A stretch of 64,000 nt of DNA from Strix aluco. Its lineage: Eukaryota; Chordata; Aves; Strigiformes; Strigidae. A model generated the notes under the pieces. It was not told the DNA's origin. It made no database searches and saw only the letters and a program-made list of their open reading frames with translations. Below, piece by piece: positions 37,001 through 50,841 of this stretch. Where the stretch lies: contig NC_133931.1 in assembly GCF_031877795.1 (NCBI RefSeq), forward strand, positions 72,267,429 to 72,331,428, read 5' to 3'. The position numbers were made by a program, and so were the translations under genes. Within the stretch, counting starts at the first letter, position 1. Every line of letters starts with the position of its first letter.

Positions 37001-40000
37001 AGAAATTTGTTAAACATACTGCATAATTAAGGGGCCAAGCAATAGGGAAAAACCTGACAGAGGGCACAGGAGCTCTTTAAGGAGAAAGTGCTGGAAAAGC
37101 ACCTGTGTTATTGAGTTGGGCCTTGAGGGTATAAATAATCGCTTTAGGGATGGTTTGATATTCGTGTACTTAGTGCTCTCATAACTTGATCGGGTGAGTG
37201 CTCCTTGTCTGCCCCACTGAAGTCAGGCAGATTAGTATGAAGTGGAGAAGAAATGCTTAGTTGCTGCAGCAGTGTGGTTCAGTGACAGAAATCGTGGCAA
37301 GTAGTTCAAGCTTAGATCTGAAAGAGCTCATCTATGCCAAAGTCAGATATCTTGCAGAAACATATTCGAAGGTTCCTTATTGCTGCAGTCAAATAAAAGT
37401 GTAGTCTTATGGAGGAAGAAGTTAGACTTGTTGTATGAGACTTAATTTTCTTCATCATGATGAGTGGTGTAAATTATGCTGTTGTTATTTAATTTATTGC
37501 TGGCTGAATCCAGCCATCTCTAGTTCCTATTTTCAGAATCTAACAGGGAGATAGAATTGATAAGAATAACAAAGCTGCTACTAAAATTAGAAAGAGTCTA
37601 GGAATTTTAGAGAAGGTCATCACCACCTAGGTTCCACCTGTGGAGCTTTAAATAGAACCAGGACTGAAAATATCATCTTATGGTCGTTACTTGATGCAGA
37701 TATCCTGTGATGGAGTACTTCTACACTCCTTATCCCTTCGAGGCTGTCTGAAAGTGAGCTGAAAGGCAACTATGCTGTTGAGGGAAAACACACTGCATTG
37801 ACCAGAGCCTGGATTCCTAACCTGTCAGGGATTCATGAAATTCAAGTAGTCTGAGTTTTAAATTAAATCTTTATTTGTAGATATTCCAGAAATGAATCTT
37901 GCTGCTAGTACAAATTCAGTAAATCTTGATTGTGAGTAAAATGAAAAGATAAAAAATTTGAATGGACGTTTCTAATTCCTCAATTATTCTTAGTTTAATC
38001 TCTCACTTGGAAACTAATCTGTGGATGAGTTTAACTTCATGTTGCATCTTCAAAATTAATCTTACAAGATTTTAACAATTTAATTTCACATTTATGGGAA
38101 GAAACTTTAAGAACATGATCTAAACCAACACTTTTTAAGAAACAGGTGGAAGATTATTTATATCTTCAAAGCACAAATGGACAATTCTGAATCATGCTGA
38201 AAAAGTTCCAGTGGAATATATGCTTTTAGTTCCAAATCCATAAATTACATTAGAAAGACAGGTTTCAACTAGTGACAACTATTTTAGACATTTGAATAAA
38301 CATGCCTTTTTTTCTCTTTTTTGAGGGGAAAACCAGGGAAACAAAATTTTGCTTCAGGATTTTCTTTATGACCAACTACTTGTGTTCTTCTGATGGCTTG
38401 TGGAATACATCCAATTTTCAAAATGCTTGAGAAAACAGAGTTCCCAGGCCATCTGGTGCTTCTTTGTGTACATGCATGCCTGCGTCCATGTACAGTCAGG
38501 GATGTTGTGCTGCAACTGCAGAGTGAGGGAGATCAACTTAAGTTCCTGGTCTGGGAAGCTAAAGGATGAATGCATGCTGACCAGAGAGCTGAGAGGTGCT
38601 GGTTTTAGTGTTCATAGGTGAAGGGTTCCAATTTAAGATTTGATTAATTTTTAGATTACTATTTACTTATTTTAAGGTGCAGGCATTTGCTGCTCCTCTT
38701 GTGATGCTCCCAAAGCATCTTTGAAGGTGGTACACTGTCTGGGTAGTAAGGTGACAATGTCTGTAATCACCATCTGGACAGAAAGACTTGAGGTTTTGAT
38801 AAACAGCTGCAAAAAGATTACTGGAGATTGCTTAAGATGTTATTGCCTTTAGCTGTGTTGCCCTGTGACTAAACCGGCAGAAGGATCTGTGTGCGCTGGT
38901 GTCTTAGCCTGTCTGTTGAATAACCAGATATGAGTTTAAACAATGAGATAAAGTATACATTTTGTGTTGTGGAGGAAATGGTGATCTTCAACAGAGTCCT
39001 GAGAACACACACTTTGTAGAGAGTACTGATCTATTCAACAGCTGCAGCAAGATCACCAGTTTGAGCTTCATCTTAATAAGGAAAAGTCTACTTTTCTAAT
39101 ATGCTTCACTGGAAAAGAGTTGCCAAATCCTTTGCTCTAGTGTCACTATGAGCTCGCTGTTTTACTTAAGCAGCTCTATGCCAGTAGTGTGACAGATGTC
39201 ATGGAAGTCGAGTACTGTTGTGGTTCTCTGAGGAGCTGGCAGCAGCGGTTGCTTGCCCTGTCAGGCTTCTTGGTATAAGTCTGGACTGCTCTTTCTGTAT
39301 CCACAGTATTCCTCTGTAGGGATAATCCTCTGTCTGGAAAGCCCCCGGAAACTACTACAAATGTACTTCAGGAACAAATTTTGAGTTTTATACTGACCAA
39401 AAGGGGATGATCTGAAACACGGTCTGCAAGAGAAATTGGATTGATAAACTACAGAAACATAAGACACAGTCAGTAGATGCAAAGTCTCTTGACTATGTGA
39501 GATTGAGGAAATTAGTTTAGCTGTAGTGCCTTTTTATCTGGACTTTGTTCTAGAAGCAGAATTTCACCTTACACAAATACTGGAAGTTGACTAAAGGTAT
39601 TGCAGTGTTACAGTACAAAGTTCCTTTTGCTTTGACATTCTTTATTGGATTGAGGTGACTGTCTTGTGATAACCTTGTAGGGTGGAAAAGATGAGCTTTC
39701 TTTGTGGAACACCCTATACTCCTAAACTAAAAACTTACAGCTTTTTACATGAAGCTGTCCGTGAAGAATTTGGTCAATGATAGTGCTAAAGCATAGACAA
39801 AGCTGATAATTTGCTAAAATACAATTCTGTCTGTGCTACAACTAATCTAGACGGATTATAGGTAATCTAAGTATTAGTGACTTGTTACACACTGGTAATC
39901 ACAGAAAACCAAACATTTGTCATAAACTTTCCAAATTGGTGGATAAAATTTGGTTTGGTATTTCCCCCAGCCCAAGTGCTTTAGGTTAACAGGGTGGAGG

Positions 40001-43000
40001 GGTGGGGTTGGGAACATAATTCCAAATTAATGAAGTTAAGACATCTGATTGCTTTGAGACTTTTGTTAAATGTTTCTGCTGATTCTGAGAGGGGAGGAAA
40101 CAAATTTCTCATCTGAATTTATGTAAATTTATGACTTGTCTAAACACACAAATTACTAGTTCATTCTGTCAGTGTAAAATAAATCAAAATAGGCAAAGTT
40201 TAAATGCAATACCTGTGTCTTGTGCGTCATCTAAAATGCTTTAATAGACTTTATTTACAGCTTTACCAGTCTCAATGAAGTAGGTGTGTGCTTGTAAACT
40301 AGCAGATTTCTGTCAAATTGGTTTCACTCTGCCAGGTTTGGAGTGTGCAGTTCAGATAACTAGTAGCATGAGGACTGTCTACAGTTGTGATGGAGGTGAC
40401 AAATCAGTCTACTGTGCTATTTATGTGTTTATAACTTTGTTTTTATATATGTGTATATGTATATAAGCTTGTATATGGTTTGTAATAATCATGTGATTAA
40501 GGGTAGGGAACTGACATATCTCAACTAAATCTTAATGCACTACCTTTTGGTCATGCTGCATTGGCCCTAAGGGTTGCTAAAACCCTGTAGCTAAGCTACT
40601 TCCTTTCCTCTGGAAGGAGAAGGAAAGCTTTCTCTACTTACCGCCAATGCTGCTTTTAAGCTTCTGCATTTATATGTGAAACTATTACCTTTAGTTGGGT
40701 GTGCTAGGCGCCAAGTGTAAAAGCTTTATAGTACTTCCTGCATTAGGTAACTAGCTACAGAGTAGAAAACGATAAAGTTAGTGTTGCTTCCAGTATTTTA
40801 ATTTACCATCTTCACGTGCTTTTTCAAGGATAGTCTTGATCTGAAAAGTGCCATTGCTGTAGTACTGGGGAGTTGAATGTTGTTAATTGAATCTTATGTT
40901 AAGGAATCTGAGGAGAGGAAGAACAACCTCTTCTTTTCCTTTCTTCTATTCCTCCTCTCCTTCTATCTCTGAGCTGATCATCCTCCAGATTCGACCTGAT
41001 ACTTCGTTCAAACTAGACCTTTTCCTTCTTTTTTTGATATGTTTAGTATGAAGTTGTCACAGTTAATTATGATGAAGATTTCAGCTATCATCTGAGTCTT
41101 AAATTTGCTATCAGCATGACATGTGTAACCTGAATTATTACTGGCTTTGTATGTGGGTAACAGGTTGAACAGAACTCAAAGAATATGCTTAAAAGAAGGA
41201 CTTCAGATCATGTCCTTTCTCAAATATGCCATTTAAATAGAGCTGCTTTTCAAGCTGGTCCACCATTTTTTTAGTTTTTTTTCTTGTTGGTAAGGATGGG
41301 GGAGGGGTATCACCACATTTTATTTTTCTTAGTGTCATCTCTAGTTCGTTCTTTTTCTGCGTGTTCTTGAGCAGTATTTAAGACATGTTCCACTCTTTTG
41401 ATATGTAATCCTCTAAGAATCTGCCAAATGATCACTGCAGCTTTCTCCAAATTTCATGCTGCTGATGCAGGAGATGGCTATTTTACTGTGATAATCCTTT
41501 CCCATCAGAATCAACTGCATTGGCCAATATATTCAAGACTGTACATTAATGTAACTGGTGCTGTAGTTGGGTTTTTGTCTTCGTATGCCTCTAATAGAGC
41601 TAACCTGTCTTCCTGAGTGATTGTCCTTCTCTCACCAGTTCTGTGCTTTGTGTTTCATTCTCTGAATTTGGAATGCTTGGTGTTCTGGTGCACCAAGCTC
41701 ATAGCATATTGTTTTCCAGCCTAATGGACAGAATGTATACTTGCATAAGTACTGTAGGGAGTGGTCAGTCAAATGGTGGCTACGTTCTCCCATTTCCAGA
41801 AGCATACTCTTTTCTCTTGATGTTTTGTGTTGAACTTCCTCTTTTGTTAGGAATGTTTCAAGGCTAGAACTTGTGGTTTTTATGATATGAAGTGTGGTTT
41901 TGATACTTGACGACAGTGTGTGGAAGAAGTGATTGCCACCCATGTCTTAACTTTATCTGGAATCTTGTTTTTGAGGAACCTGGCTCCTTCAAAAACTAAA
42001 CCTGTGGAGGAAATTTAATTTCTGTGGAAGGCTTACCTTATGACTATCACCTATAAAGTATCTTTAAGAACAGAGGCAGGAGAATGATGCTGCCAACCTC
42101 AGACTGCTAATGTAATTTTAGACAATAATTTAAGAGAAGTAGGACTATTGTATTTGTTTTGATTAGATGAGGAGAAATGTTGTGAACTGGCTTCTATGGA
42201 GGCTTGGGAAATACAGTATTACTCAGACAGTCAAGTAGTAGAGACCTTTATGATGCTCTGGAGTTTGGTACTTTGATGTGCAGAGTTTGTTTTAACCTGG
42301 AGGAAAAGATTTGACATGTCATCCTGTTTAGGCCTTCTAGTGAATAAGACAATGTCTTGATCTCAGTAAAAAAATAACAGTCAAGAGGTGGGTTAAACTG
42401 GTTTTTATAACCTTAGTGATATTTGGATTTAGCTAAATGGAATGTTAAGCATTAACACATGAAAAGATTAATGGCAAAATACTGAAGTTAGAAACCAAAC
42501 AGCTTATAGCAATCCATTCAAAGTGCATTTTTCTAAACGAAGATGAACTCTTATATTTTCATATTAAAGGCAGAGATTGCATTAACTCTACTGCAAGCCT
42601 GTGTAATTTATTGTAATTGGTTTATAATAGTAAGAATGTTACAAACCATGCAACTCAGCATAGTCATTCATCTTTTTGACACATTGAATTTGCACGTTCA
42701 CGCAGCAGTCTTGAAAAAAAAATGTCTTCAATTTGTTGCAGGCTTTTAGGGGGGAAAAAAATCAACCTGAGATTGTCAAGTGTGGGTTTTTCCCCACCCT
42801 TAACAATTTGTGTTTGCTAACTTGCATAGAAATAGGTGCAAATGTGAGATGATGTGAGCTGTGAAAGGTTTTTTTTAAAATACATAACCACTTGGTAAAT
42901 TTGCATAAAATCTACTTCATTCCTCAGTGATCTTATGCTCACAGAATGCAGTTACTTGGTGTTTTTACTCTAATAATGCTAGAAGTGCACCTGTTATTCA

Positions 43001-46000
43001 ATAAAACTTCATTATGTATGCTTTGTGACTATCTAATGATCTCTGTTTTGAGTTACCATGACTCATTTGGGGATGGGCTGTGATGACAAACCAAACTCAT
43101 GTCACTTAACAATTTTTGTTTTTTACATTCTCATCCTGAAGCTGTTGTGCTCTTCACATGAATTTTTAATCACTGTTTCCTGACTTCCTATCTTAATTGT
43201 ATGTTGGTGCATTCTGTACTTGCTTTCGGCAAAAGAAAACTCCAAGTACAGCTCTGGGACCTAAAGATCTGCAGCGTGATAAAAACTTACTTCTAGATCA
43301 GTAGATAAATGAACTGGCACCAGTACTTACCACAGTGTTGGGAAAACTGTCTTTGATGTAAAAGCAAACCTGAACTTGGGAAGATAAATGATGAGTTTAT
43401 TGAAAAAGAAAAAAAAAATTGTTGCCTTTGTTCTTGTAGTGTAGAGGATGTACTTGTTTAGTTTGAGGGGAGAAGTGGAGGAAGAAAGAAAAGGTTTGTG
43501 GTCAAAGCCAGACTTGCATTCCTGAAAGAAAAAAGATTATTTGATAGGGGAAAACTTGACTGCTGTCGTTAGGGTAATCATCTCCTATGGTCAAATAGTA
43601 GTCAAATAATTTCTGGTTGCCTTTATTACAGAGATTGTTACAGATAGCCAGAGGATCTTTCCTTTATATAAGTTAGGTTGAACTGTCATGTTTGCATTTT
43701 CTAGTGTTTGATTTTTTTTTCTTAAAAATTTTATGTTAACGTTAGTTTTTAAAATCAGGGTTGACATAAGGTTTCTGGAAACTAATGAGACTACAGCCTC
43801 TGCTGTGGAAGGTGTGGTGTAAAGGTTGGGAACCTTGTGTTAATTTAAAATGTCACATGAATAAAAGAGCAGTAAAAGCGAGAGGAAGGGCAAAGGCAAT
43901 AAGAATGTGACTTTGGTGCCTGGCTGCAGCATGTACGCACCTTTAATGGCTCCAGATCACAAGCTTGCTTTGTTGATAGTCATCACCTCAGTGCACTTCT
44001 GCCAGTGTCATAGAATGAAGCAGGACTTGTGCTTCCTGACCAATCACACTGTTAACGGCTTGCTAATAGCAAATGCAGGCAAGGTACACATCTGTAACAT
44101 ACTCCAAACCTGATTCTCCTTCCTACCCCCTCCCTCTGGCAGTAATTTTGATGTCTAGTAATAAAGGTCTTCACAAGCACATTGTACAATTTAAAAGCCC
44201 AGCAAAGATAAAAGTATAGCTTATGATTTTTCTTGTTACTGAGAAACTGGGATGACTGTGCCATCTTTCTCCTAAAATGAATTAATTCTGGCAGCCCAAA
44301 ATGAGCAAGAAGGAAAGTATTTAGTAGGGTGAAATATCTGAGTAAGATCATCACTTTAACAAATCCAGTTCTCCTAGAGTGATTTGGGAAAGTAGTTGCA
44401 GTTTATCCAGCAAACACCAATCATTAAATGCTGTTATTTATATTGTCCATTTAGCATGAGTGCCAATTTTCAGATAAAGGAAGTTGATGGGAACAGATTC
44501 AGGTCAACAGAGTTGGTTTTATTCCTGATGTTTAAGGGATTATGTTCTTTTAGTTCATGTTGTTAGAAGCTTTTTGCCAGGAAAATGTATCAAAGATTAA
44601 ATGAATCAACAATATGAACTCTATTCAATAGTGAAAACATCCTCCTTGGCTGCAATATTTATGTATTAAAGTTGAATGCTTGTCTACTTTGCACAGGTCT
44701 TCCACAGTAATTAACATGTATATATTGTTATATAGTAATTAAAACATCGGCAACTTAAAAGGCTCTGTTAAACCTAAAAATGCCAGGCTTGAGGGAGCCG
44801 TGTGTATGTGTGATTGCTGGAGCAATTTGTCATTTGAATTGAGAATGAAGCCCCAATTGAAAGCAAATGGACTAGGAAAGAATTGATCCAGCTGTATTGT
44901 AAATGAGCCTTAGAAATGAGTATAAGGCCAGTGTTCATTCATACTGAAAATGGAAGATAGCTGCTTGTGACACTGGAAGGATGTCTAACTGTTGCATTTT
45001 AATTTCTCAAAGGGTGTGAGGTAAGGAAATGGGAGGCGGGCAGGGGAGGGGGGAGAAAGACACTAAGAAAAAGTTGTAGTGTGTCCCGTTAATTAAGGGA
45101 TCTAAGCAAGTTGATCTGGTGGCATACTCTCAGTCTCAATGCTAAATGTGAGTGGTCTTAGGACTGCTATTTAAATAGATGCTTGTGGTGAAAGTATGTC
45201 ATTGCTAATGGCAGTGAATTGTAGTAGTTTGTAATTGGGTATTTTTACCTGCATGGATCCATTTTTTGATGATGTACACTTTGGGCATACTGAAAAAGTG
45301 TTCTTTTCATCCAGTAGCATCATATATATAGCCTATATGCTCTCGCATTCCCCTCATTGAAACCATGTTTCAGGTTGTATTTCATTCTAGCTCTTGGTCC
45401 CAGAGAGCCGTTTGACTCCACAGCACTCTACTTGAAACTCAGAAAGATACATTTCTGGACAAAAGCAGAGTAAGATATGTATTTCTGAATTTACTGTGGT
45501 GCCAACAAGCTGGGACCTGCTTATTGCAGTGCTCCACCCTTGTCAGGAGTCAAGCAGGCAGGCAAACAGTAATATCTCAATAGGCCTTTCACCTGCCCAG
45601 AACAAACACAGATCCGGTAGACTATCCTGGCAGATGATGTGCAGCCAGCCCTGATGAGTTTCTCTTCCATAGTTCAGATTTGGTGTACATCTGTTTCTCT
45701 ATACATAAAATATATGCTTTGTGCTCTGAAGAAGGTGTCAAGCTTCAGTCTGCCTTTGTCGTCTCAGTCTTCTCTCTGCATACTTCTTTTTAAATGTGGT
45801 TTGGGGGATGGTGATTTGAGAAAGTAGAGAGTCAGTGCAAGTTCAGCAGTCAACAGCATTTAGATGCCCCTCAGATTCACTGTCTTACATTTTGGAAACT
45901 GGTTTGTTAAGAGAATAGACCAAGACTGGTCCACTGTGCAATAGAAACCTTTTGCAAGATTGCATAGCTGATAAAAGTAGGTGGTTTTCACTTGAGCTCA

Positions 46001-49000
46001 TCCTTTACATTTCACCATTTAAAAACTTCCAGGAGGGGTGTTTTATACTAGCTCCAGTTCCTGGGTCTTCAGAAATTTTTGTCTTGCCAATACTACAGCC
46101 TATATAGTAAGCCACTTTTGAGCCCTGCTAATGTACTCACTTCAGTTGCTCATTCCTGAAGCTTGCTCCCTGAAATCAGTTTAGTCTGAAGAGCTAGCTA
46201 AGCCGCTGTCTGCTTTAGTTAACTTGGGTTAAGGTGCTGCTGTGATCCTTCTGCCTTGTTTTCCTATACTTTCCAGTTGCTTAGCATGTTGGTTTTAACA
46301 TTGTTGTTTAGCATGTTGGTTAGCATGTTTCAGTTAAACCAGAATGTTAGTTGTACTCATTCTTGCCCAAGTCACTTTTATGGGAGATCTTTAGATCCAT
46401 TTGTTCTGTTGGTAGGGAAAAGCATGAGCAAACGAGGACTTTGTTCCTGGTTTGTCCAAGGAGACTGCTAGCTAACAGAGGTGCTCTTTGCCACTTCAAA
46501 CAGAAGTCCTGGCAGCTTCTGTCTGCATAAAAAAAGTGTTTGTGTATTGGATGTCTGCAGGGCTGCTGCTTCACCCTGGGTGTCCCTTTCCGCAAAATAA
46601 TTCAGCAGGAGCCCAGTTCTTTTGTTCTTATTTAGGTGGCTAGAGGTAGCTAAGACTCAACTGATTCTTATCTTGCAGTCTTAGAGATTTACTATTTGTT
46701 GCCACAGGTGGGATGAGAGTAAGCAGAATATGAGGGAGCAGATCTTACACAACCTGTGGTTGTTCAGACTCTGTGCGAGTCTGTCTTTCTTACAACCATT
46801 TTTTCAGCATGGTTGATGCTACCTTTTTATAGAAGCTACACACACCTGGGGTGATCGAGAAATTCTAGAGTCTATGCTCTGCAGTCTCCATGGATGATGC
46901 CAGTTGGATACTGCCTGAATAGTCTGAGGTGCTCGCCTGGGAGACGTGGAATCCACAGAGACACGTTTTCTTTATAGAGACCCCGGTACTGAAGAGAGTT
47001 ATTGGTAGGAAGCTTTTTCCCTGCATACAAAGTGGCACCATATTTTGCTCTTTCCAAGAGTGAGAGAGAGCATAGAGCTGCTGTGGTTAGCACAGGTTGA
47101 GAACAGAGGAATGTTGCTGGGCATTGAAAGCAAAATGATTTGATTCCCTTATCTCCTGCCTGCCTTCTGATAAACATGGAAACTGCAGCTAAATTTTGCA
47201 ATTCTAACTTTTGGTATATGCCTTTTCATGTCATAATGTAATCTATCATATGATAATTAGACATCCAGAACACAACAGAAGCACATAATGGGTTTTATGC
47301 TAATTGTGCTGTGGACTTAATTTTATTTCATGCTTTGTGTATGGAGGGGAAAAACAAAATCACGGCACTATCCACACAAAATGGATGTATTGGTTGCAGA
47401 TGGCTATATAACCTTATCTGGTCATCAGAAGTGGCCTTTGGCAAGAAATTTTATAACTTGCACAGGTACCATGCTTGCCTGTGATAATGAGATGGGGTTT
47501 CAGAACCTGCATATGTACTTACAGCGTAGGTGTTGCTACATTTCAAGCTAAGGCGCAGATTTCTAGTGCTGTTATGCTTTTTGTACTCTGACAAATCTCC
47601 AGCATGTTCGCTGTGCACTTGTGCTGTGATCTACTGTAAAGAAGCTAGTAGCACAGACACTTCCATCTCTTTTTAATCTATTACTGTATAAATAAAATTT
47701 TACTGAAAGCATAAAAAATTTTTTTTTTGAGTTCATGCCTCAATCCTGTTATGTAGTACAGGTATGTATGACTTGTTCAGTCACTAAATGAAAAGATAGA
47801 GGAATTAACGTTCCCTTAGAAAGTTTTCTTGGAATAGCAGCTTAAATAAATGAGAGGTTGAGTCTTACCCCTGCCTCCCCTCAAAAAAGGCTGAATTAAT
47901 GGATGCTTTCATATCAGCCCTTAGGTATTCTGAATCTTAATTTAAACTTGAATGAGGCTGGAATGTTGTTTGTTTGTGTGTGTGCAATTTGAAAAAGGCA
48001 TTTACACTACAGCTCTTACTAGTGACACCTGTTTTGATTTCTGATTGTTCTCTTTTTCTACTCCTAAATGACACACATGCCAAGAGGGATTGCTTATTTT
48101 TTATGTAATTTTGAAGAAAACTAATTTTGGTGGATTTCTTGACATACTTACTGTAAGATCTTAAGGAGTTACACTCTTAGAATAAAGGAGCCTTAATCTT
48201 ATTCCACATAAATATTTACATGTCAGTTTGATTTTCTGAATACAGTAAATCTTTTCCTGAAAGTTGATAGCATTTTTTAACAAAACCAGTTTAATTATTA
48301 CTTTTATTTGGCTTGCATGTATGAGAACAAATTACTGAGACAATTAGAGCCTTAGGAACAATGACATAGCTAGCACAGAGAAATATGTTTTTCCCCAAAA
48401 TAAACTGGAAGGGTATGGAATACTTTTCTGCCAGTAAAGGTGCTGAAATCCCAGATAGAGAAGTTAGAAGTTTCAGTAAATTGGAGCATTTTGGGTATGT
48501 AGAAACTGGCCTGATTGCTTGTAATAAAGCAGCAGTGCTTCAGGTGAAAGCTGAACCCACATTCCAGGATTATCTGATGTGTATTATCGAAAAATGTTCC
48601 TCATATGTGGAGGAAATATAAACTCAGTGCTATTAAATAACCTGGAATAAAGCAGGCTTCTACCAGTCGTAGCTTGCTTGTAGGGGAGAGTGTAATACAC
48701 AGGAGAAACTAATGTAGAAGAAGCATTACAAACCTGAATCTCTCCATCTGAGTTTTGGGTGTTGAAACAGCAGAGTGATAACTGAGAATTTGCTTCCGTA
48801 CTTGGAAGCAGACAGACATGCCCAGTGACCCAGAATAAACAACAGTATTACTAGTAATAATATTAGGAACAAATACAGCTTTTTATAAACTGTGTTCCCA
48901 ATGAAATTTGGACTTTGCGCAGGCCTAATTTAAAGCACTGTAGACCTCTGCCTGTGCTCTACATTGTTTACATCTCAAAACTTCAGACACAGCTGTTTAA

Positions 49001-50084
49001 CAAATTGGAAAAATAAGGGAATGAAGCAATAGCAAAATCTAGGGTTTAAATTCGGAAGTCTGCCTCCCAGTGCTGAGTTATTTCTGTTGGCTGTTGCCTT
49101 GATTTTTTTATTTATTTATTTGTTCCTCATTTGAACCTGAAGTATAGCTGAAGGTTATGTGCCTTGGAAGCTGGTGGTGTGTGCCCAAATTTCACTTAAT
49201 TTCAGCTGGGTGCACGCTTCTTTGGGCTGCTTTGTAAATACCAGCCTCTGTGCATGTGTGTCTTTTAAGTCCTGATAGTATTTGCTTTGTTCTATTTGAT
49301 CTTGGCATGTGTGTGTATTAGCTCCCTGGTAGAGATGAGTCACATCTGAGACACTGTAAAAGTGCAGTGCTCTTTATCAAGTAGTAATTTCAGACTTCAT
49401 TTAAATGTATTTCGTTTAGCTTGAAGGTGTGTGCGCCTTGAAGAACAGGCTTAACAAGATCTTGAAGTGTAAGTTGTAGCAAGGCAAATGTGATCTGTAA
49501 GGAGTTTATATATGCTTCTGAAGGGCAGTATTAAGAGTTGTTGAAATGATGCAGAGAACAGAAGAAAGATTTGGTAGAAGATGAAAAATACAGAAGAAAA
49601 TAGATAGTGGATAAAGTATATAATATGACAGTTGGGAAACAGATCGCTTAAGTCAGTCTTGAAAAGAAGACTGTAACTTATAGAAGGAAAGTTCTGTTAT
49701 TTAACTTAAAGCTAAGCTACTAAAAAGGATGAAAAAGAATAAAAATTATGAAATAAAAATTAAAAAGAGGAATAAACAGGAAAAGAGTATTTCAGTTTTT
49801 TCTCCTTTTAAAATATGCCTAAATGCTGTGTAGCATTGTCCATTCTCATGTATGTGCAGGTGAGACTTCCATGGTTTGAACTGAGCTGTCAGGACCTTCT
49901 TTGCATTTTGTGACTCCTAACTCTTGCAGTAAAGCACAAAAGAGTGCATGTCCCCTCTCCCGAGTTCTTAGAGCAGTGGTAGGGAGACAGAATGTAGAAA
50001 CCATTTAATCTTTTCTCTTTGTTAAGAGTCGTAGAATGGCTTGTTATTTGGTAGGAAGTCTTACTTTTCTGTTCCTGTCCCTTA
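34040..50084 (+). other. EPB41L4B intron 1, central repeat-poor part
   Basis: About 16 kb of AT-rich sequence without a recognisable transposon, exon or RNA gene. Minor low-complexity pieces are a poly-A at 36723-36737, a thrice-repeated TAGCATGTT motif at 46282-46330, (TTTA)n at 49107-49121 and an A-rich stretch at 49550-49790. All open frames are short and on both strands. Enhancers may be present but cannot be read from a single sequence. Confidence 0.55.
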
Positions 50085-50841
50085 GCAAAGGCAAGTGCAG
50101 AGTCTTGCACTTGGGGGCAGGAACATCCCCAGGCACTAGTACATGCTGGGGCTGACCAGCTGGAAAGCAGCTTTGCAGAAAAGGATCTGGGGGTCCTGGT
50201 GAACACCAACTGGAACATGAGCCAGCAACGTGCCCTTGCCGCAAAAAAGGTTGATGGTATCCTGGGCTGCATTAGGTGGAATTTTATCAGCAGGATGAAG
50301 TGATCCTTCCCCTCTGCTCAGCACTAGTGAGGCCACACCTGGAGTGCTGGGTCCAGTTCTGGAATCCCCAGTACAAGAGAGATATGGAGATACCTGAGAG
50401 AGTCGAGTGAAAGGCTATTGAAGTGATTAAGGATCTGGAGTATCTGTCATAGTAGGGTTGAGAGCTGGGACTGTTTAGCTTGGACAAGAGAAGGCTTGGG
50501 CAGGGATCTTATCAACGTGTATAAATACCTGAAGGGAGGGTGCAAAGAAGACAGAGCCAGGCTTTTTTCAGTGGTGCCCAGTGACAGGACCAGAGGCAGT
50601 GGGCACAAACAAACACAGGAGGCTCCACCTGAACATCAGGAAAAGCTTTTTTACTGTGAGGGTGGCCAAACGCTGAAACAGGTTGTTCAGAGAGGTCCTT
50701 CAGTCTCCATTCATGGAGATACTCAGAAGCGATCTGGACACAGTCGTGGACACCCTGCTGTAGTTGGCCCTACTTGAGCAGGGGAGTTGAGCCAGATGAC
50801 CTCCAGAGGTCCCTTCCAACCTCAACCTTTCTGATTCTTGT
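50085..50841 (+). mobile_element. CR1 LINE, 3' end of ORF2 plus 3' UTR
   Basis: Plus-strand CR1 of about 750 bp. It starts with a 'gcacttgggggcagg' block, passes the reverse-transcriptase tail region ('aaaaggatctgggggtcctgg', 'gtgaggccacacctggagt', 'gagctgggactgtttagcttgg', 'tacctgaagggagg') and ends with 'gatgacctccagaggtccctt' and 'ccaacctcaacc'. Frames are broken by stops and indels, so it is inactive. The 5' part is missing. Confidence 0.9.
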